The notes: generated by a model not told the origin, from the letters alone. A stretch of 64,000 nucleotides of DNA from an uncultured Alphaproteobacteria bacterium (GCA_937988775.1 CALKHP010000052.1:62001-126000), one strand, 5' to 3'; positions 15,755-25,193 are shown, counted from the stretch's first letter. Made by a program: numbers and translations.

Positions 15755-16681
15755 TCAATGCCCCTTTCGCGCGGCAAGGCGCTGGTAGCCGCGCCGCGCC
15801 AGACCGGTAATGCCGTCGGGCAGCAGCAGCACGGCAAGGATGATGGCGGCGCCGTAGAAGATGTGCTCCTGGCCGCCAAGGCCGAGGGCGAAGCTGCCGA
15901 GGGTAACGAGCAGGATCGTGCCGACAAGCGGCCCGACGATGTTGTCCTCGCCGCCGACCTTGACATAGGCGAGCGCGAAAGCCGCGACGAGGAAACTGAA
16001 ATCGCCCGGGCTGATGACATTGTTGGCAAAGGCGTGCAGGCCGCCGGCAATGCCGGCGGCGAAGGACGCGATCGCGAAACAGGCGACCTTGCACAGCAGG
16101 ATGTTCAGGCCGACGGTGCGCGCGACATTCTCGTTGTCGCGGATCGCAGTCAGGATCTTGCCGAAATCCGAGCGCTCCAGCACGTAGAGGGCGAAGATCA
16201 GCACGGCGGCGACCGCCATGATGAGGCTCGGCATCCAGGCGTCGAACCCGACCGGCGGGAAGATGCCGACCATGCCCGATGTGCCGCCAAGCGCCATGCT
16301 CTTCGAATAGAGAATGCGCACCGCCTCGGTGAAGGCAAAGCCGATCAGCAGGAAATACGGCCCCCTGGTGCGCAGCGTGATGTAGCCGAACACGATGCTG
16401 ATGGCGGCAGCGACGACGCCGCCGAACACCAGCGCGAGCGCGAAGGGCCAATGCAGGATCGTGGTGGCGGCACCCGCCGCGTAGGCGCCGAGCCCCATGA
16501 AAGCGGCGGTGGCGAAATTCAGCTCGCCGATCAGCATTACGAAGCGCAGGCTGACCGCGACGAGCGCGGCGATGGAGATGAGGTTGACGATGCTGGCGAG
16601 ATAGGGATCGCGCACGACGAACGTCACGGCCAGCGCCAGGGCGGTGCATAGCGCCCAATAGGGCAATCTGAGATTATCCAT
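15755..16681 (-). CDS. livM: Branched-chain amino acid-type ABC permease LivM
   Basis: Inner-membrane permease, 308 aa, about eight to nine hydrophobic segments. The LivM signatures are GELNFATAAFMGLGAYAAG, the cytoplasmic loop ERSDFGKILTAIRDNENVARTVG (the EAA-like coupling loop) and GGEDNIVGPLVGT. It starts 8 bp inside the livH end and is followed at once by livG. It forms the channel with LivH. Confidence 0.92.
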   Translation of the reverse strand: MDNLRLPYWALCTALALAVTFVVRDPYLASIVNLISIAALVAVSLRFVMLIGELNFATAAFMGLGAYAAGAATTILHWPFALALVFGGVVAAAISIVFGYITLRTRGPYFLLIGFAFTEAVRILYSKSMALGGTSGMVGIFPPVGFDAWMPSLIMAVAAVLIFALYVLERSDFGKILTAIRDNENVARTVGLNILLCKVACFAIASFAAGIAGGLHAFANNVISPGDFSFLVAAFALAYVKVGGEDNIVGPLVGTILLVTLGSFALGLGGQEHIFYGAAIILAVLLLPDGITGLARRGYQRLAARKGH

Positions 16682-17549
16682 GGCCGAGCAGCCCCTTCGG
16701 CCGCACGAGCAGCACGACGATCACGAGAAGGAAGATGGCGATGGTCGCGGAGGTCGCGTCGAAATAGAAGCCGCCGACGGTTTCGATCGCGGCGACGAAC
16801 AGGCCGCCCAGGATGGCGCCGGGCACGCTGCCGAGCCCGCCGACGATCACGGCGATGAACCCCTTGATGAGATAGTCCGCGCCAATGGCCGGCGAGACGA
16901 TGGTCACCGGGGCGATCAGCGCGCCGGCGAGTGCCGCCAGCGCGCTGGCGATCATGAAGCCCGCGAATGCGATACGGCCATAGGGAACGCCCTGGAGCAT
17001 GGCCGCCTCGTGGTCGATGGAGACGGCGCGCAGCGCCTTGCCGAGCTTGGTGCGGGTCATCGCCCAGTAGAGCAACGCCGTGATGATGACGGCCGCCACG
17101 CAGAGCGCGAGACGCTGCGCGGTGACGGGCGCGCCGAGGATCGTGACCGTGCCCGGCAGGATTTCCGGCACCGGCCGGACCGCCCCGCCGAAGACTTTCA
17201 GGAACACGCCGTCGAGCAGCAGCACCAGGCCGATCGACAGGATGAACGACCCGACCATGTCACGCTGGAAGTACCTGAAGCCGAAGACATACATCAGGAA
17301 ACCGAGCACCAGCGTGACGGCCACCGCTGCCACGACCCCGAGCAGATAGGCCGGCAGGGCCGGAAGATTCCAGCCTGCCAGCAGCGGCACCGTATAGGCC
17401 ACCACCAGCGCCGAAATGGCGAAGAGATGGCCGTGCGCGAAGTTGACGATCCGCATGACGCCGAAGATCAGCGTCAGGCCGAGCGAGAACAGGATGTAGA
17501 CGGCGCCGATCTGAAGGCTCGTCAGGATGAGCTGTATCGCGGTGTGCAT
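16674..17549 (-). CDS. livH: Branched-chain amino acid-type ABC permease LivH
   Basis: Inner-membrane permease, 291 aa, with about eight hydrophobic stretches. Typical LivH motifs are YILFSLGLTLIFGVMRIVNF at the N-terminus, the coupling loop MTRTKLGKALRAVSIDHEAA and VGGLGSVPGAILGGL. It lies 33 bp downstream of the binding-protein gene and is the partner of LivM. Confidence 0.92.
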   Translation of the reverse strand: MHTAIQLILTSLQIGAVYILFSLGLTLIFGVMRIVNFAHGHLFAISALVVAYTVPLLAGWNLPALPAYLLGVVAAVAVTLVLGFLMYVFGFRYFQRDMVGSFILSIGLVLLLDGVFLKVFGGAVRPVPEILPGTVTILGAPVTAQRLALCVAAVIITALLYWAMTRTKLGKALRAVSIDHEAAMLQGVPYGRIAFAGFMIASALAALAGALIAPVTIVSPAIGADYLIKGFIAVIVGGLGSVPGAILGGLFVAAIETVGGFYFDATSATIAIFLLVIVVLLVRPKGLLGHG

Positions 17550-17582
17550 GTCAGGCGTGCCCTATCCGAACGAGCCGATCGA

Positions 17583-18770
17583 TCAGTTGGTCGAGGCGCT
17601 GATCCGCGACAGTTCGACGAGCTTGCCGTCCTTGACCTGGGTGATGATCACCGGAAGCTCCATCTGCTGGTTGGAGCCGTAGGTGTCCTTGCCGTGGAAG
17701 CCGATCTGGCCGCCGTAGAAGGTGGTGAATTTGACCTGCGGCATCACGGCGCCGACCTTTTTCGGACCGATGCTCTGCGCCTTCTCGATGCCGGCCTTGA
17801 TGGCATAGACCGAGTCGTAGAAGCCGATCTGGATCGAGTTCAGCGATTCGTGCAGCAGTTCGCGCGCCTTGGCGTTGACGGCCTTCTGGTGATCGGAGAC
17901 GCCGGGGCCGTCAAAGATCACGGCGGCGCCCATATAGACGTCTTCGATCGCCTTGCCGCCGGTGACCTTCAGCGCATCGACGCCGGTGCCGACCTCGACA
18001 ACCTTCACGCCCTTCCAGCCGAGCACGTCGAGTTCACGCAGCACGGTGCCGGCATCGGCCGGCGGCATGGTGCCGAGATCGACGATTTCCGGCTTCAGGG
18101 ACGCGATGCGGGCGGCGATCGGCTGGAACTCCGTCGTACCGCGCTCATAGAAGTCGCTCGACAGGATCTTGACGCCGGTCTCGGTCCAGACCTTCTTCGC
18201 AACCGCCTCGGTATCCTGTCCGGTGGCGTCGTTCGGATTGAGAAGCACGACGGTCTTGGCGTCGGGATTGGCCTTGTGGACGTAGCGGATCAGCGGCGGC
18301 AGGATCTCGAACGGCGTGCTCATCTGGGTGAAGGTGAGTGGAAATTTCGGGCCCTTGATGCTGGGTCCCCATGCGGTCGTGAACAGCAGCACGCCCTGGC
18401 GCTCGGACAGCGACTGCAAGGCCTGCACCGGGGCGGTGCCCAGGCTGCCGCCAATGAATTTCACGCCATCGCGATTAAGCAGCGTCTGGGCGACTTTCGT
18501 GCCCTCGGCGGCGTTGTACTTATTGTCATAGGCGATGCATTTGAAGTCGTAGGTCTTGTCGCCTACCTTCACGCCGCCGGCCTTGTTGATCTCCTCCGCC
18601 GCCGTGTTGCACATGAATTCCGAGCCCTTGCCCCAGAGAGCGGCGGCGCCGGAAAGCGGCACGGACAGGCCGAGCTTGATCGTCTCCTGCGCCTGTGCGC
18701 CGCCGAAGGCGACGAGCAGGCCCAATGACGCGCCAAAACCGTATAATCTTGCCTTTGTTGCAATCGACAT
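17583..18770 (-). CDS. Periplasmic binding protein of the Liv-type importer
   Basis: Type I periplasmic binding fold (Peripla_BP_6), 395 aa. It has a signal peptide with an AQA cleavage-like site, then QETIKLGLSVPLSGAAALWG. FIGGSLGTAPVQALQSLSE and the second lobe are typical of acid- and amide-binding Liv homologues. It is the first transporter gene of the unit, 41 bp after the CoA transferase. It determines the imported substrate, which is probably the carboxylic acid activated by the adjacent ligase or transferase. Confidence 0.9.
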   Translation of the reverse strand: MSIATKARLYGFGASLGLLVAFGGAQAQETIKLGLSVPLSGAAALWGKGSEFMCNTAAEEINKAGGVKVGDKTYDFKCIAYDNKYNAAEGTKVAQTLLNRDGVKFIGGSLGTAPVQALQSLSERQGVLLFTTAWGPSIKGPKFPLTFTQMSTPFEILPPLIRYVHKANPDAKTVVLLNPNDATGQDTEAVAKKVWTETGVKILSSDFYERGTTEFQPIAARIASLKPEIVDLGTMPPADAGTVLRELDVLGWKGVKVVEVGTGVDALKVTGGKAIEDVYMGAAVIFDGPGVSDHQKAVNAKARELLHESLNSIQIGFYDSVYAIKAGIEKAQSIGPKKVGAVMPQVKFTTFYGGQIGFHGKDTYGSNQQMELPVIITQVKDGKLVELSRISASTN

Positions 18771-18811
18771 ATCAGTTCCTCCACTATGTACGGGCAGTCA
18801 GCGCTGCACCT

Positions 18812-20068
18812 TCATGTCGCAACCGAACGGGGTGCGACGGTCGTCAGCCTTGCGATGTGATCCGGGTCGTAGCCCAGTCCGGAAAGCAGCTCCTGCGAGT
18901 GGGCGCCAAGCAGCGGCGCCGCGTGCTGCCCGGCGACGGCGGCCGCCGCCGTGCGCACGACCCTGGAAGCGATCGGCACGCTACCGCGCCCGAGATCGAC
19001 CGGCTGGTCGCGAAAGAAGCCGCCGGCGGTGTTCTCCTCGGCGACGAGCGCTTCGGCCGGCGTCAACGCGCGGCAGCCGGGAATTCTCGCGGCCTCGAGC
19101 TCGGCCAGGCATGCGGCCGAGCTGCGCTGCGCGCACCATTGCGCCATCACGGCGCTCAGGGTCTCGCCATGCTCGCCGCGCGCGATGTCGCTCGCGAAGG
19201 CCGGATCGGCGAGCAGGTCGCGCCGGCCGACGAGACCCGCCCAGCGCCGGAACATGCCGTCGCCGATGACCTGGACCATGATCCAGCCGTCCTGCGTGGC
19301 GAAAAGATCGGACGGCCCGGCGATCGGGCTGCGATTGCCGATGGCGCTGCGGCTGCGCGCGCCCGCCGCCTCCTCGATCAGCATCGGGTTGGTCATCATC
19401 AGCGCCGTTCCGAGCAACGAGGCCTCGACATGCTGGCCACGGCCGGTGAGCCGGCGCTCGTAAAGCGCGGCCATCGTCGCGAAGGCGGCCGACATGCCGG
19501 CGGCATAATCGACATAGGAAACCGCCGCCCGTGTCGGCCGCTCGCCCGTGCCGGTCAGATGCATGGCGCCGCTCAACGCCTGGCCGGTGCCGTCGAAACC
19601 GATGCGGTCGGCATGGCCGCCCTCGGAACCATAGGCGGAAATCGTCGCGAGGATGATGTCGTCCCGGCAGGCCCGGAGACTGGCGTAATCGAGGCGCGCC
19701 CGGCGCAGCGCGGCGGGCGGCAGGTTGACGATCACCGCGTCGGACGAGGCGACGAGCCGCTCGAAGGCGGCGCGGCCGCGCAGGCTGTCGAGGTCGAGCG
19801 CGAGCGACTTCTTGTTGCGGTTCATCTGGAGATAAAGCGCGCCGCGCCCGGCGAGCCCGATCGGCATGACCTCGCGGTCCGGCGCACCGCCCGGCGGCTC
19901 GACACGGATCACCTCGGCGCCCTGATCGGCAAGCATCGCGGCGCAAAGCGGCGCCGCGATATAGCGGCCGAGGTCGAGGATACGCAGGCCCGCGAGGCCG
20001 ACAGGCGCATCGCCCGCCGGAGGCGGCGGCGATGCGGGGGCTGTTGTCGAATACGGGTCGCTCGGCAC
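18812..20068 (-). CDS. CaiB/BaiF (family III) CoA transferase
   Basis: Formyl-CoA-transferase-type enzyme, 418 aa, that moves CoA between acids. Motifs are LRILDLGRYIAAPLCAAMLADQ, then GAEVIRVE, and the catalytic Asp in SYVDYAAGMSAAFATM. A Pro/Ala-rich extension precedes the fold, and translation seems to start at GTG 20068. It is the first gene of the minus-strand unit and diverges from the IclR gene across a 108-bp region. It offers a second route of CoA activation beside the ATP-dependent ligase. Confidence 0.9.
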   Translation of the reverse strand: MPSDPYSTTAPASPPPPAGDAPVGLAGLRILDLGRYIAAPLCAAMLADQGAEVIRVEPPGGAPDREVMPIGLAGRGALYLQMNRNKKSLALDLDSLRGRAAFERLVASSDAVIVNLPPAALRRARLDYASLRACRDDIILATISAYGSEGGHADRIGFDGTGQALSGAMHLTGTGERPTRAAVSYVDYAAGMSAAFATMAALYERRLTGRGQHVEASLLGTALMMTNPMLIEEAAGARSRSAIGNRSPIAGPSDLFATQDGWIMVQVIGDGMFRRWAGLVGRRDLLADPAFASDIARGEHGETLSAVMAQWCAQRSSAACLAELEAARIPGCRALTPAEALVAEENTAGGFFRDQPVDLGRGSVPIASRVVRTAAAAVAGQHAAPLLGAHSQELLSGLGYDPDHIARLTTVAPRSVAT

Positions 20069-20124
20069 GATCCTCGCCTCAGATTTCTGCGATTGGCACT
20101 TCCCATCGCGGGCTTCGCCGTGTT

Positions 20125-20172
20125 AGCCATTCTCTATAGCGAATGACATTCACGTTTTTCTGAAAGCCATTC
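20125..20172. promoter_or_regulatory. Candidate IclR operator between the divergent units
   Basis: The 108-bp gap between the CaiB/BaiF and IclR genes carries an inverted repeat CATTC-8-GAATG (20128-20145). It also holds two more CATTC copies at 20147 and 20168, the outer two as AGCCATTC. Position and symmetry suit a shared operator for both directions. This is inference from sequence layout only. Confidence 0.4.
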
Positions 20173-20176
20173 ATAC

Positions 20177-21016
20177 ATGAGCGCCACAACCGATCAAGAC
20201 CTCTCGCAAAAATTCGTCGGCGCGGTCGCCAACGCGGTTTCAATCCTCAGATCGCTGTCGCAACTGAGCGAACCGGCGGGCGTGGCGGCGATCGCGCGCG
20301 ACACCGGCATCAGCGTCAGCACCTGTTTCAACATCCTGCGCACGCTCGCCAGCGAGCGGCTGGTCGTGTTCGACCAGACGGCGAAAACCTACAGTATCGG
20401 CATGGGCGTGCTGGAATTCTCGGTGCCGCTACTCGGCGCCAACCAGGCCGATCTCATCCGGCCGGAACTCCAGCGGCTGTCGGGCGAGCACCGCAGCCTG
20501 ATCTGCCTGTGGCAGATCACGGAAGGCGAACGCATCCTGCTCGTCGACCGCGTGTTCACCGCGCGCACCGTGCGGGTCGACATGTCGCACGGCTCGCGCT
20601 TTCCCGCCTATGTCGGGGCGATCGGGCGCTGCTACGCGGCGCTGCGCAACCTGACGCAGGACGCGTTGAAGGCACAGTTCGAGACGCTCAAATGGCAGGC
20701 GCCGCCGAGCTTCGAGGCCTATGCCGAGGATGTGCGGCGCGCCAGCGAGGATGGTTTCGCGTTCGATCTCGGCCAGCTCTTCATCGGCCTCGAGATCACC
20801 GCGTCGGTCGTCACCGACGCGACCGCCAGGCCGCGGCTCGGCATCAGCGGCATCAGCATCGCCGGCCAGCTTCCCAGAAGCGAGATCGAGCGCCAGGCGG
20901 TCGACCTGCGCGATTCGGCGGACTGGATCAGCGAAGTGCTGTTCGGCGTATCGCGCGGCGTGCGGCAGTCCGAGCGGCGCGCGGCGGCCGCGCGGGCGCG
21001 GGAGCGCGTGTCATGA
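20177..21016 (+). CDS. IclR-family transcriptional regulator
   Basis: Regulator of 279 aa. The N-terminal winged helix covers about residues 12-75 (VANAVSILRSLSQLSEPAGV, ARDTGISVSTCFNILRTLAS). The effector domain follows from about 90, with the IclR-type SRFPAYVGAIGRCYAALRNL and the C-terminal LGISGISIAGQLPRSEIE. It is the first gene of the plus-strand unit (ATGA overlap with the next gene) and diverges from the 12-gene transporter and CoA unit, so it probably controls both. The ligand is likely the imported acid or its CoA ester. Confidence 0.92.
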   Translation: MSATTDQDLSQKFVGAVANAVSILRSLSQLSEPAGVAAIARDTGISVSTCFNILRTLASERLVVFDQTAKTYSIGMGVLEFSVPLLGANQADLIRPELQRLSGEHRSLICLWQITEGERILLVDRVFTARTVRVDMSHGSRFPAYVGAIGRCYAALRNLTQDALKAQFETLKWQAPPSFEAYAEDVRRASEDGFAFDLGQLFIGLEITASVVTDATARPRLGISGISIAGQLPRSEIERQAVDLRDSADWISEVLFGVSRGVRQSERRAAAARARERVS

Positions 21017-21417
21017 CCAACACGTCGCCGGCGGATGTCTGGACCTTCGACGATTTTGAGCCGGGCGCCGAACTCGGCCGGGTTTCCGTCGCACTCGACG
21101 ACGCGCGCATCGCCAGCTGGCGCGCAATCTATGGCACGCCGGTCGCGCCCGACCGCGTGCCCGCCGGCATGCTGGTGGCGGCGATGATGGAGGCCTATCT
21201 GAAGGCGTTTCAGCCGCGCCCGCCCGGCAACATCCATGCCGGCCAGACGCTGGCCTTCGGCGCCAGCGCCAGGCCGGGCGACCGGCTCGAAGCGCAAGTT
21301 ACCTGCCGCGACAAGCTATTCCGCAAGGAGCGCCGCTGGGTCACGTTCGGCGTCACGCTCCGCAACGGCGCGCAAGACGTGCTCAGCGGCGAAATCCGCA
21401 CCATCTGGGCGAAATGA
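21013..21417 (+). CDS. MaoC-fold (hot-dog) protein, non-catalytic-type partner
   Basis: Hot-dog fold protein, 134 aa, beginning like MaoC N-terminal halves (WTFDDFEPGAELGRVSVALD). I see no Asp-xxxx-His hydratase motif; the corresponding place reads WRAIYGTPVAPDRVPAGMLV. The gene overlaps the IclR stop and is followed directly by a MaoC gene with the motif. It may be the structural half of a heteromeric hydratase. A thioesterase role is possible but unsupported. Confidence 0.7.
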   Translation: MTNTSPADVWTFDDFEPGAELGRVSVALDDARIASWRAIYGTPVAPDRVPAGMLVAAMMEAYLKAFQPRPPGNIHAGQTLAFGASARPGDRLEAQVTCRDKLFRKERRWVTFGVTLRNGAQDVLSGEIRTIWAK

Positions 21418-21428
21418 GGAGCGCACCG

Positions 21429-21827
21429 ATGCAACCGTGCCCGAAAACCGCCTGGCCACGCGAGATCGCAGCTTTGTGCCTGCATGCCGACGCGGAGGCC
21501 GTGCGGGCCTATGCCGAGCTCACCGCCGACTTCAACCCGATCCATCTCGATGCGGAATTCGCCGGCGCAACGCCGTTCGGCGCGCCGATCATCCACGGCA
21601 CCCTCGGCCTCAACCTTGCCGTGCAGGCGATCGAGCGCGCGGTCGAGGTCGTGCCGGCGGGACTGGCGATCGAGGTCCGGTTCAGCCGGCCGGTGCCGGT
21701 CGGCACCACGATCCGCGCCGGCGGCACGCTACGCGATGCGGCGACCGGCACCTACGAGATCTTCGTCGAGACGGAGGCCGGGGAGCGTGCCGTGGAAGGC
21801 ACCTGCACCCTCGGCGCCCTCGGCTGA
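21429..21827 (+). CDS. MaoC-family (R)-specific enoyl-CoA hydratase
   Basis: Hydratase-2 type hot-dog protein, about 132 aa. The signature YAELTADFNPIHLDAEFA holds the catalytic Asp and His, followed by FGAPIIHGTLGLNL. It would hydrate an enoyl-CoA to a (3R)-hydroxyacyl-CoA for the SDR two genes on. The ATG at 21429 is preceded by GAGGAG at good distance. An in-frame ATG at 21414, overlapping the previous stop, is an alternative. The neighbouring motif-less MaoC protein is the likely subunit partner. Confidence 0.85.
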   Translation: MQPCPKTAWPREIAALCLHADAEAVRAYAELTADFNPIHLDAEFAGATPFGAPIIHGTLGLNLAVQAIERAVEVVPAGLAIEVRFSRPVPVGTTIRAGGTLRDAATGTYEIFVETEAGERAVEGTCTLGALG

Positions 21828-21855
21828 TCCCTGACAAATCAAGGAGCAACACCAC

Positions 21856-23010
21856 ATGACCGACGCCGTTGACGACGATACATTCGGCCAACTCAAGGAT
21901 GCCGTGCAACGCTTCGTCACCGAGCGGCTGATCCCCAACGAGATGCGGCTGGAGATCGAGGACGAGGTTCCCGAGGAAATCGTCGCGGAGATGCGGGAGA
22001 TGGGGCTGTTCGGCCTGACCATCCCACCCGCCTATGGCGGCATCGGCCTCAACGCGCGCCAGGAAATGCAGCTCGCCATGATCTTCGGCCATACGGCGCT
22101 GGCCTTCCGCTCGCTGCTGGCGACCAATATCGGCATTGGCGCGCGCGGCCTGATCCTCGAGGGCACCGAGGAGCAGAAACAGACCTATCTGCCGAGGCTC
22201 GCGAGCGGCGAGCTGATCTCGGCCTTCGCGCTGACCGAGCCGGATACCGGCTCCGATCCGGCCAGCCTGACGACGCGGGCGGTGCGCGACGGCGACGACT
22301 ACCTGATCTCCGGCACCAAGCGCTACATCACCAATGCCCAGCGCGCCGGGCTGTTCACGGTCATGGCGCGCAGCGAGTTCGACAAGGCGGGCGCCGATGC
22401 CATCACGTCCTTTCTGGTGCCGCGCGATGCACCCGGCCTGACGATCGGCAAGAAGGACCGCAAGATGGGCCAGCGCGGCACCACGACCTCCGACGTGATG
22501 TTCGACAATGTGCGCGTGCCGGCGAGCGCGATCATCGGCCATACGCCCGGCCGGGGCTTCCGGCTTGCCATGCGCGTGCTCGATCGCGGCCGCATCCATA
22601 TCGGGGCGCTGGCCACCGGCATGATCGACCGGCTGATCGCGGAGATGGTCGGTTTCGCCAGGGAGCGGCGCCAGTTCGGCAAGCCGATCGCCGAATACCA
22701 GCTCATCCAGGCGATGATCGCCGACAGCCATACCGATTATCTCGCCGCCAGGGCGCTCGTCGAGCACACGGCGGCGCTCTACGACCGCGATGGCGCCGCC
22801 CGCACGGAAGCCTCCGCCACGAAATATTTCGCCACCGAGGCGGTCGGCCGCGCCGCCGATCGCGCCGTGCAGGTGCATGGCGGCGCCGGCTACATGAGCG
22901 AATACGCGGTCGAGCGCTTCTATCGCGATGTGCGCCTGCTGCGCATCTACGAAGGCACGAGCCAAATCCAGCAATTGCTGATCGCCCGCCAGGTCCTGAA
23001 GGGAGCTTGA
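21856..23010 (+). CDS. Acyl-CoA dehydrogenase
   Basis: FAD enzyme of 384 aa that introduces the alpha,beta double bond. It has the N-terminal helical domain, then FALTEPDTGSDPASL, the FAD/ETF region and VQVHGGAGYMSEYAVERFYRD. RIYEGTSQIQQ near the end contains the Glu in the usual catalytic-base position. A ribosome site (AAGGAGC) precedes the ATG. It catalyses the first oxidative step in the beta-oxidation set and hands enoyl-CoA to the MaoC pair just upstream. Confidence 0.94.
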   Translation: MTDAVDDDTFGQLKDAVQRFVTERLIPNEMRLEIEDEVPEEIVAEMREMGLFGLTIPPAYGGIGLNARQEMQLAMIFGHTALAFRSLLATNIGIGARGLILEGTEEQKQTYLPRLASGELISAFALTEPDTGSDPASLTTRAVRDGDDYLISGTKRYITNAQRAGLFTVMARSEFDKAGADAITSFLVPRDAPGLTIGKKDRKMGQRGTTTSDVMFDNVRVPASAIIGHTPGRGFRLAMRVLDRGRIHIGALATGMIDRLIAEMVGFARERRQFGKPIAEYQLIQAMIADSHTDYLAARALVEHTAALYDRDGAARTEASATKYFATEAVGRAADRAVQVHGGAGYMSEYAVERFYRDVRLLRIYEGTSQIQQLLIARQVLKGA

Positions 23011-23012
23011 TC

Positions 23013-23933
23013 ATGGCCACGACAAACATGCTCGACGGCAAGGTCGTCATCGTCACCGGGGCCGGCGGCGGCATCGGGCGCGACATCGCGCTGATGGCCG
23101 GCGCCCATGGCGCCAGGGTGGTCGTGAACGACATCGGCGCGAGCCTCGACGGCAAGGGCGAGGATAGCGGCCCAGCCGCGCGCGTGGTCGAGGAAATCCG
23201 CAGCGCCGGCGGCGAAGCGGTCGCCAATCTCGACAGCGTCGCCGATCCCGACAGCGCGCGCGCCATCGTGCGCAGCGCGCTCGATGCGTTCGGCCGCCTC
23301 GACGGCGTCGTCAACAATGCCGGCATCCTGCGCGACAGCTTCTTCCACAAGATGGCGGACGAGGATTGGGACCGCGTCCTCAAGGTGCATCTCTATGGCA
23401 GCTTCAATGTCAGCCGCGCCGCCGCGCCCGTGTTCAAGGAGCAGCAGGCGGGCAGCGTCGTGCATATGACATCGACCTCCGGCCTGATCGGCAATCTGGC
23501 GCAGGCCAATTATTCGGCGGCCAAGCTCGGCATTGCCGGGCTGTCCAAGTCGATCGCGCTCGACATGCAGCGTTTCGGCGTGCGCTCGAACTGCATCGCG
23601 CCCTTCGCCTGGAGCCGCATGATCAGCTCGATCAAGGTGGATTCGCCCGAGCAGGAAGAGCGCGTGGCCCGCCTCCAGCAGATGACGCCGGCCAAGGTCG
23701 CGCCGCTTGCCGTGTATCTGTTGTCGGAGCAGGCCAGGACGGTGAGCGGGCAGATCTTCTGCGTGCGCAACAACGAGATCCTGCTGTTCAGCCAGCCGCG
23801 CCCGGTGCGCTCGGTGCAGCGCCAGGATGGCTGGACGCCCGAGCAGATCGCCCAGCATGCCATGCCGGCGCTCGCGGCCAGTTTCCATCCCCTGGAGGTC
23901 TCGGCCGACGTGTTCTCCTGGGACCCGATCTGA
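23013..23933 (+). CDS. SDR of the peroxisomal multifunctional-enzyme type (3-hydroxyacyl-CoA dehydrogenase)
   Basis: SDR of 306 aa with TGAGGGIGRDIALMA, the long RVVVNDIGASLDGKGEDSGP segment typical of the MFE-2 dehydrogenase domain, NNAGILRDSFFHKM and a complete active site (Ser in MTSTSG, NYSAAKLG). It likely oxidises the (3R)-hydroxyacyl-CoA made by the MaoC hydratase, which is the stereochemistry this SDR branch handles. The start is ATG 23013; a TTG two codons upstream is less likely. It lies 2 bp after the acyl-CoA dehydrogenase. Confidence 0.9.
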   Translation: MATTNMLDGKVVIVTGAGGGIGRDIALMAGAHGARVVVNDIGASLDGKGEDSGPAARVVEEIRSAGGEAVANLDSVADPDSARAIVRSALDAFGRLDGVVNNAGILRDSFFHKMADEDWDRVLKVHLYGSFNVSRAAAPVFKEQQAGSVVHMTSTSGLIGNLAQANYSAAKLGIAGLSKSIALDMQRFGVRSNCIAPFAWSRMISSIKVDSPEQEERVARLQQMTPAKVAPLAVYLLSEQARTVSGQIFCVRNNEILLFSQPRPVRSVQRQDGWTPEQIAQHAMPALAASFHPLEVSADVFSWDPI

Positions 23934-23975
23934 CTAGCCTGACCAAGCAAGCCTGACCAAGAAGGAAACCAGCCG

Positions 23976-25172
23976 ATGCGGCGAGCAGCCATCATCAGCC
24001 CACTCCGCACCGCCGTCGGCCGTTTCGGCGGCGCATTGAAGGATGTGCCGGTCGAGCGCCTCGGCGCGAGCGTCGTCAACGCCGTGCTCGAACGGACGAA
24101 GCTCGATCCGGCGCTGATCGACGATGTCGTGTTCGCCCAGTCCTACGCGAACTCCGAAACGCCGTGCATCGGGCGCTGGATCGCGCTCGAGGCCGGGCTG
24201 CCGATCACGGTGCCCGGCATGCAGCTCGACCGCCGTTGCGGCGGCGGCCTGCAGGCGATCGCCAGCGCCGCGATGATGGTGCAGACGGGCGCAGCCGATG
24301 TGGTCGTGGCCGGCGGCGTCGAAAGCATGAGCAATATCGAGCATTACACCACCGGCGTGCGCTGGGGGACGCGATCGGGCTCGCCGGTGCTCTACGATCG
24401 GCTCGATCGCGGGCGCGAGCGCTCGCAGCCCGAACACCGCTTCGGCCCGATCTCGGGCATGATCGAGACGGCCGAGAACCTCGCCCGCAAATACAGGATT
24501 TCGCGCGAGGCGGCCGATGCCTATGCGGCGCGCAGCCAGCAACGTGCCGCGGCCGCCTGGGCGAGCGGCAAGATGGCGGCGGAAATCGTGCCGATCGCGG
24601 TGCCGCAGAAGCGGGGCGAGGCGATCGTGTTCGCCAAGGACGAGGGCATCCGCGCCGACACCACCGCCGAGACGCTGGCGCGCCTCAGGCCGGTCCGGAA
24701 GGACGGCACCGTCACGGCCGGCAATGCCGCGCAGCAGAACGATGCCGCCGCCGCCTGCCTCGTGGTCGCCGAGGATCAGCTTGCCAGGCTCGGCCTCCAG
24801 CCGGATGCCTTCCTCGTCGGCTGGGCGGTTGCCGGCTGCGAGCCGGCGGAGATGGGCATCGGCCCGGTTCCGGCCACGGAACGGCTGATGCGGCGCAGCG
24901 GGTTCTCGCTCGACCAGATGGACCTGATCGAGGTCAACGAGGCCTTCGCCTGCCAGGTGCTGTCGGTGCTGCAATGCTGGGGCGAGGTCGACCAGGCGCG
25001 CGTCAACGTCAACGGTTCGGGCATTTCGCTCGGCCATCCGGTCGGCGCCACCGGCGTGCGCATCATGACGACGCTGCTGCACGAGATGCAGCGGCGCGGC
25101 AGCCGCTACGGCCTCGAAACCATGTGCATCGGCGGCGGGCAAGGCGCCGCCGCGATCTTCGAGCGCGCCTGA
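23976..25172 (+). CDS. Thiolase (acetyl-CoA C-acyltransferase)
   Basis: Thiolase of 398 aa, full length. The nucleophile is C88 in MQLDRRCGGGLQAI, where most thiolases have NRxCGSG. The His motif is LGHPVGATG and the second Cys is in TMCIGGGQGAA. GGVESMSN and VNEAFACQVL are also typical. It would cleave the 3-ketoacyl-CoA. The 42-bp gap before it contains a 12-bp direct repeat (AGCCTGACCAAG at 23936 and 23950), probably a small duplication without function. Confidence 0.93.
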   Translation: MRRAAIISPLRTAVGRFGGALKDVPVERLGASVVNAVLERTKLDPALIDDVVFAQSYANSETPCIGRWIALEAGLPITVPGMQLDRRCGGGLQAIASAAMMVQTGAADVVVAGGVESMSNIEHYTTGVRWGTRSGSPVLYDRLDRGRERSQPEHRFGPISGMIETAENLARKYRISREAADAYAARSQQRAAAAWASGKMAAEIVPIAVPQKRGEAIVFAKDEGIRADTTAETLARLRPVRKDGTVTAGNAAQQNDAAAACLVVAEDQLARLGLQPDAFLVGWAVAGCEPAEMGIGPVPATERLMRRSGFSLDQMDLIEVNEAFACQVLSVLQCWGEVDQARVNVNGSGISLGHPVGATGVRIMTTLLHEMQRRGSRYGLETMCIGGGQGAAAIFERA

Positions 25173-25193
25173 CGAGCCGCCGGCATAGCGCAG

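Noticed and set aside
23936..23961. 12-bp direct repeat AGCCTGACCAAG before the thiolase gene
   Set aside because: Only two copies 14 bp apart in a short spacer; most simply a local duplication without further structure.
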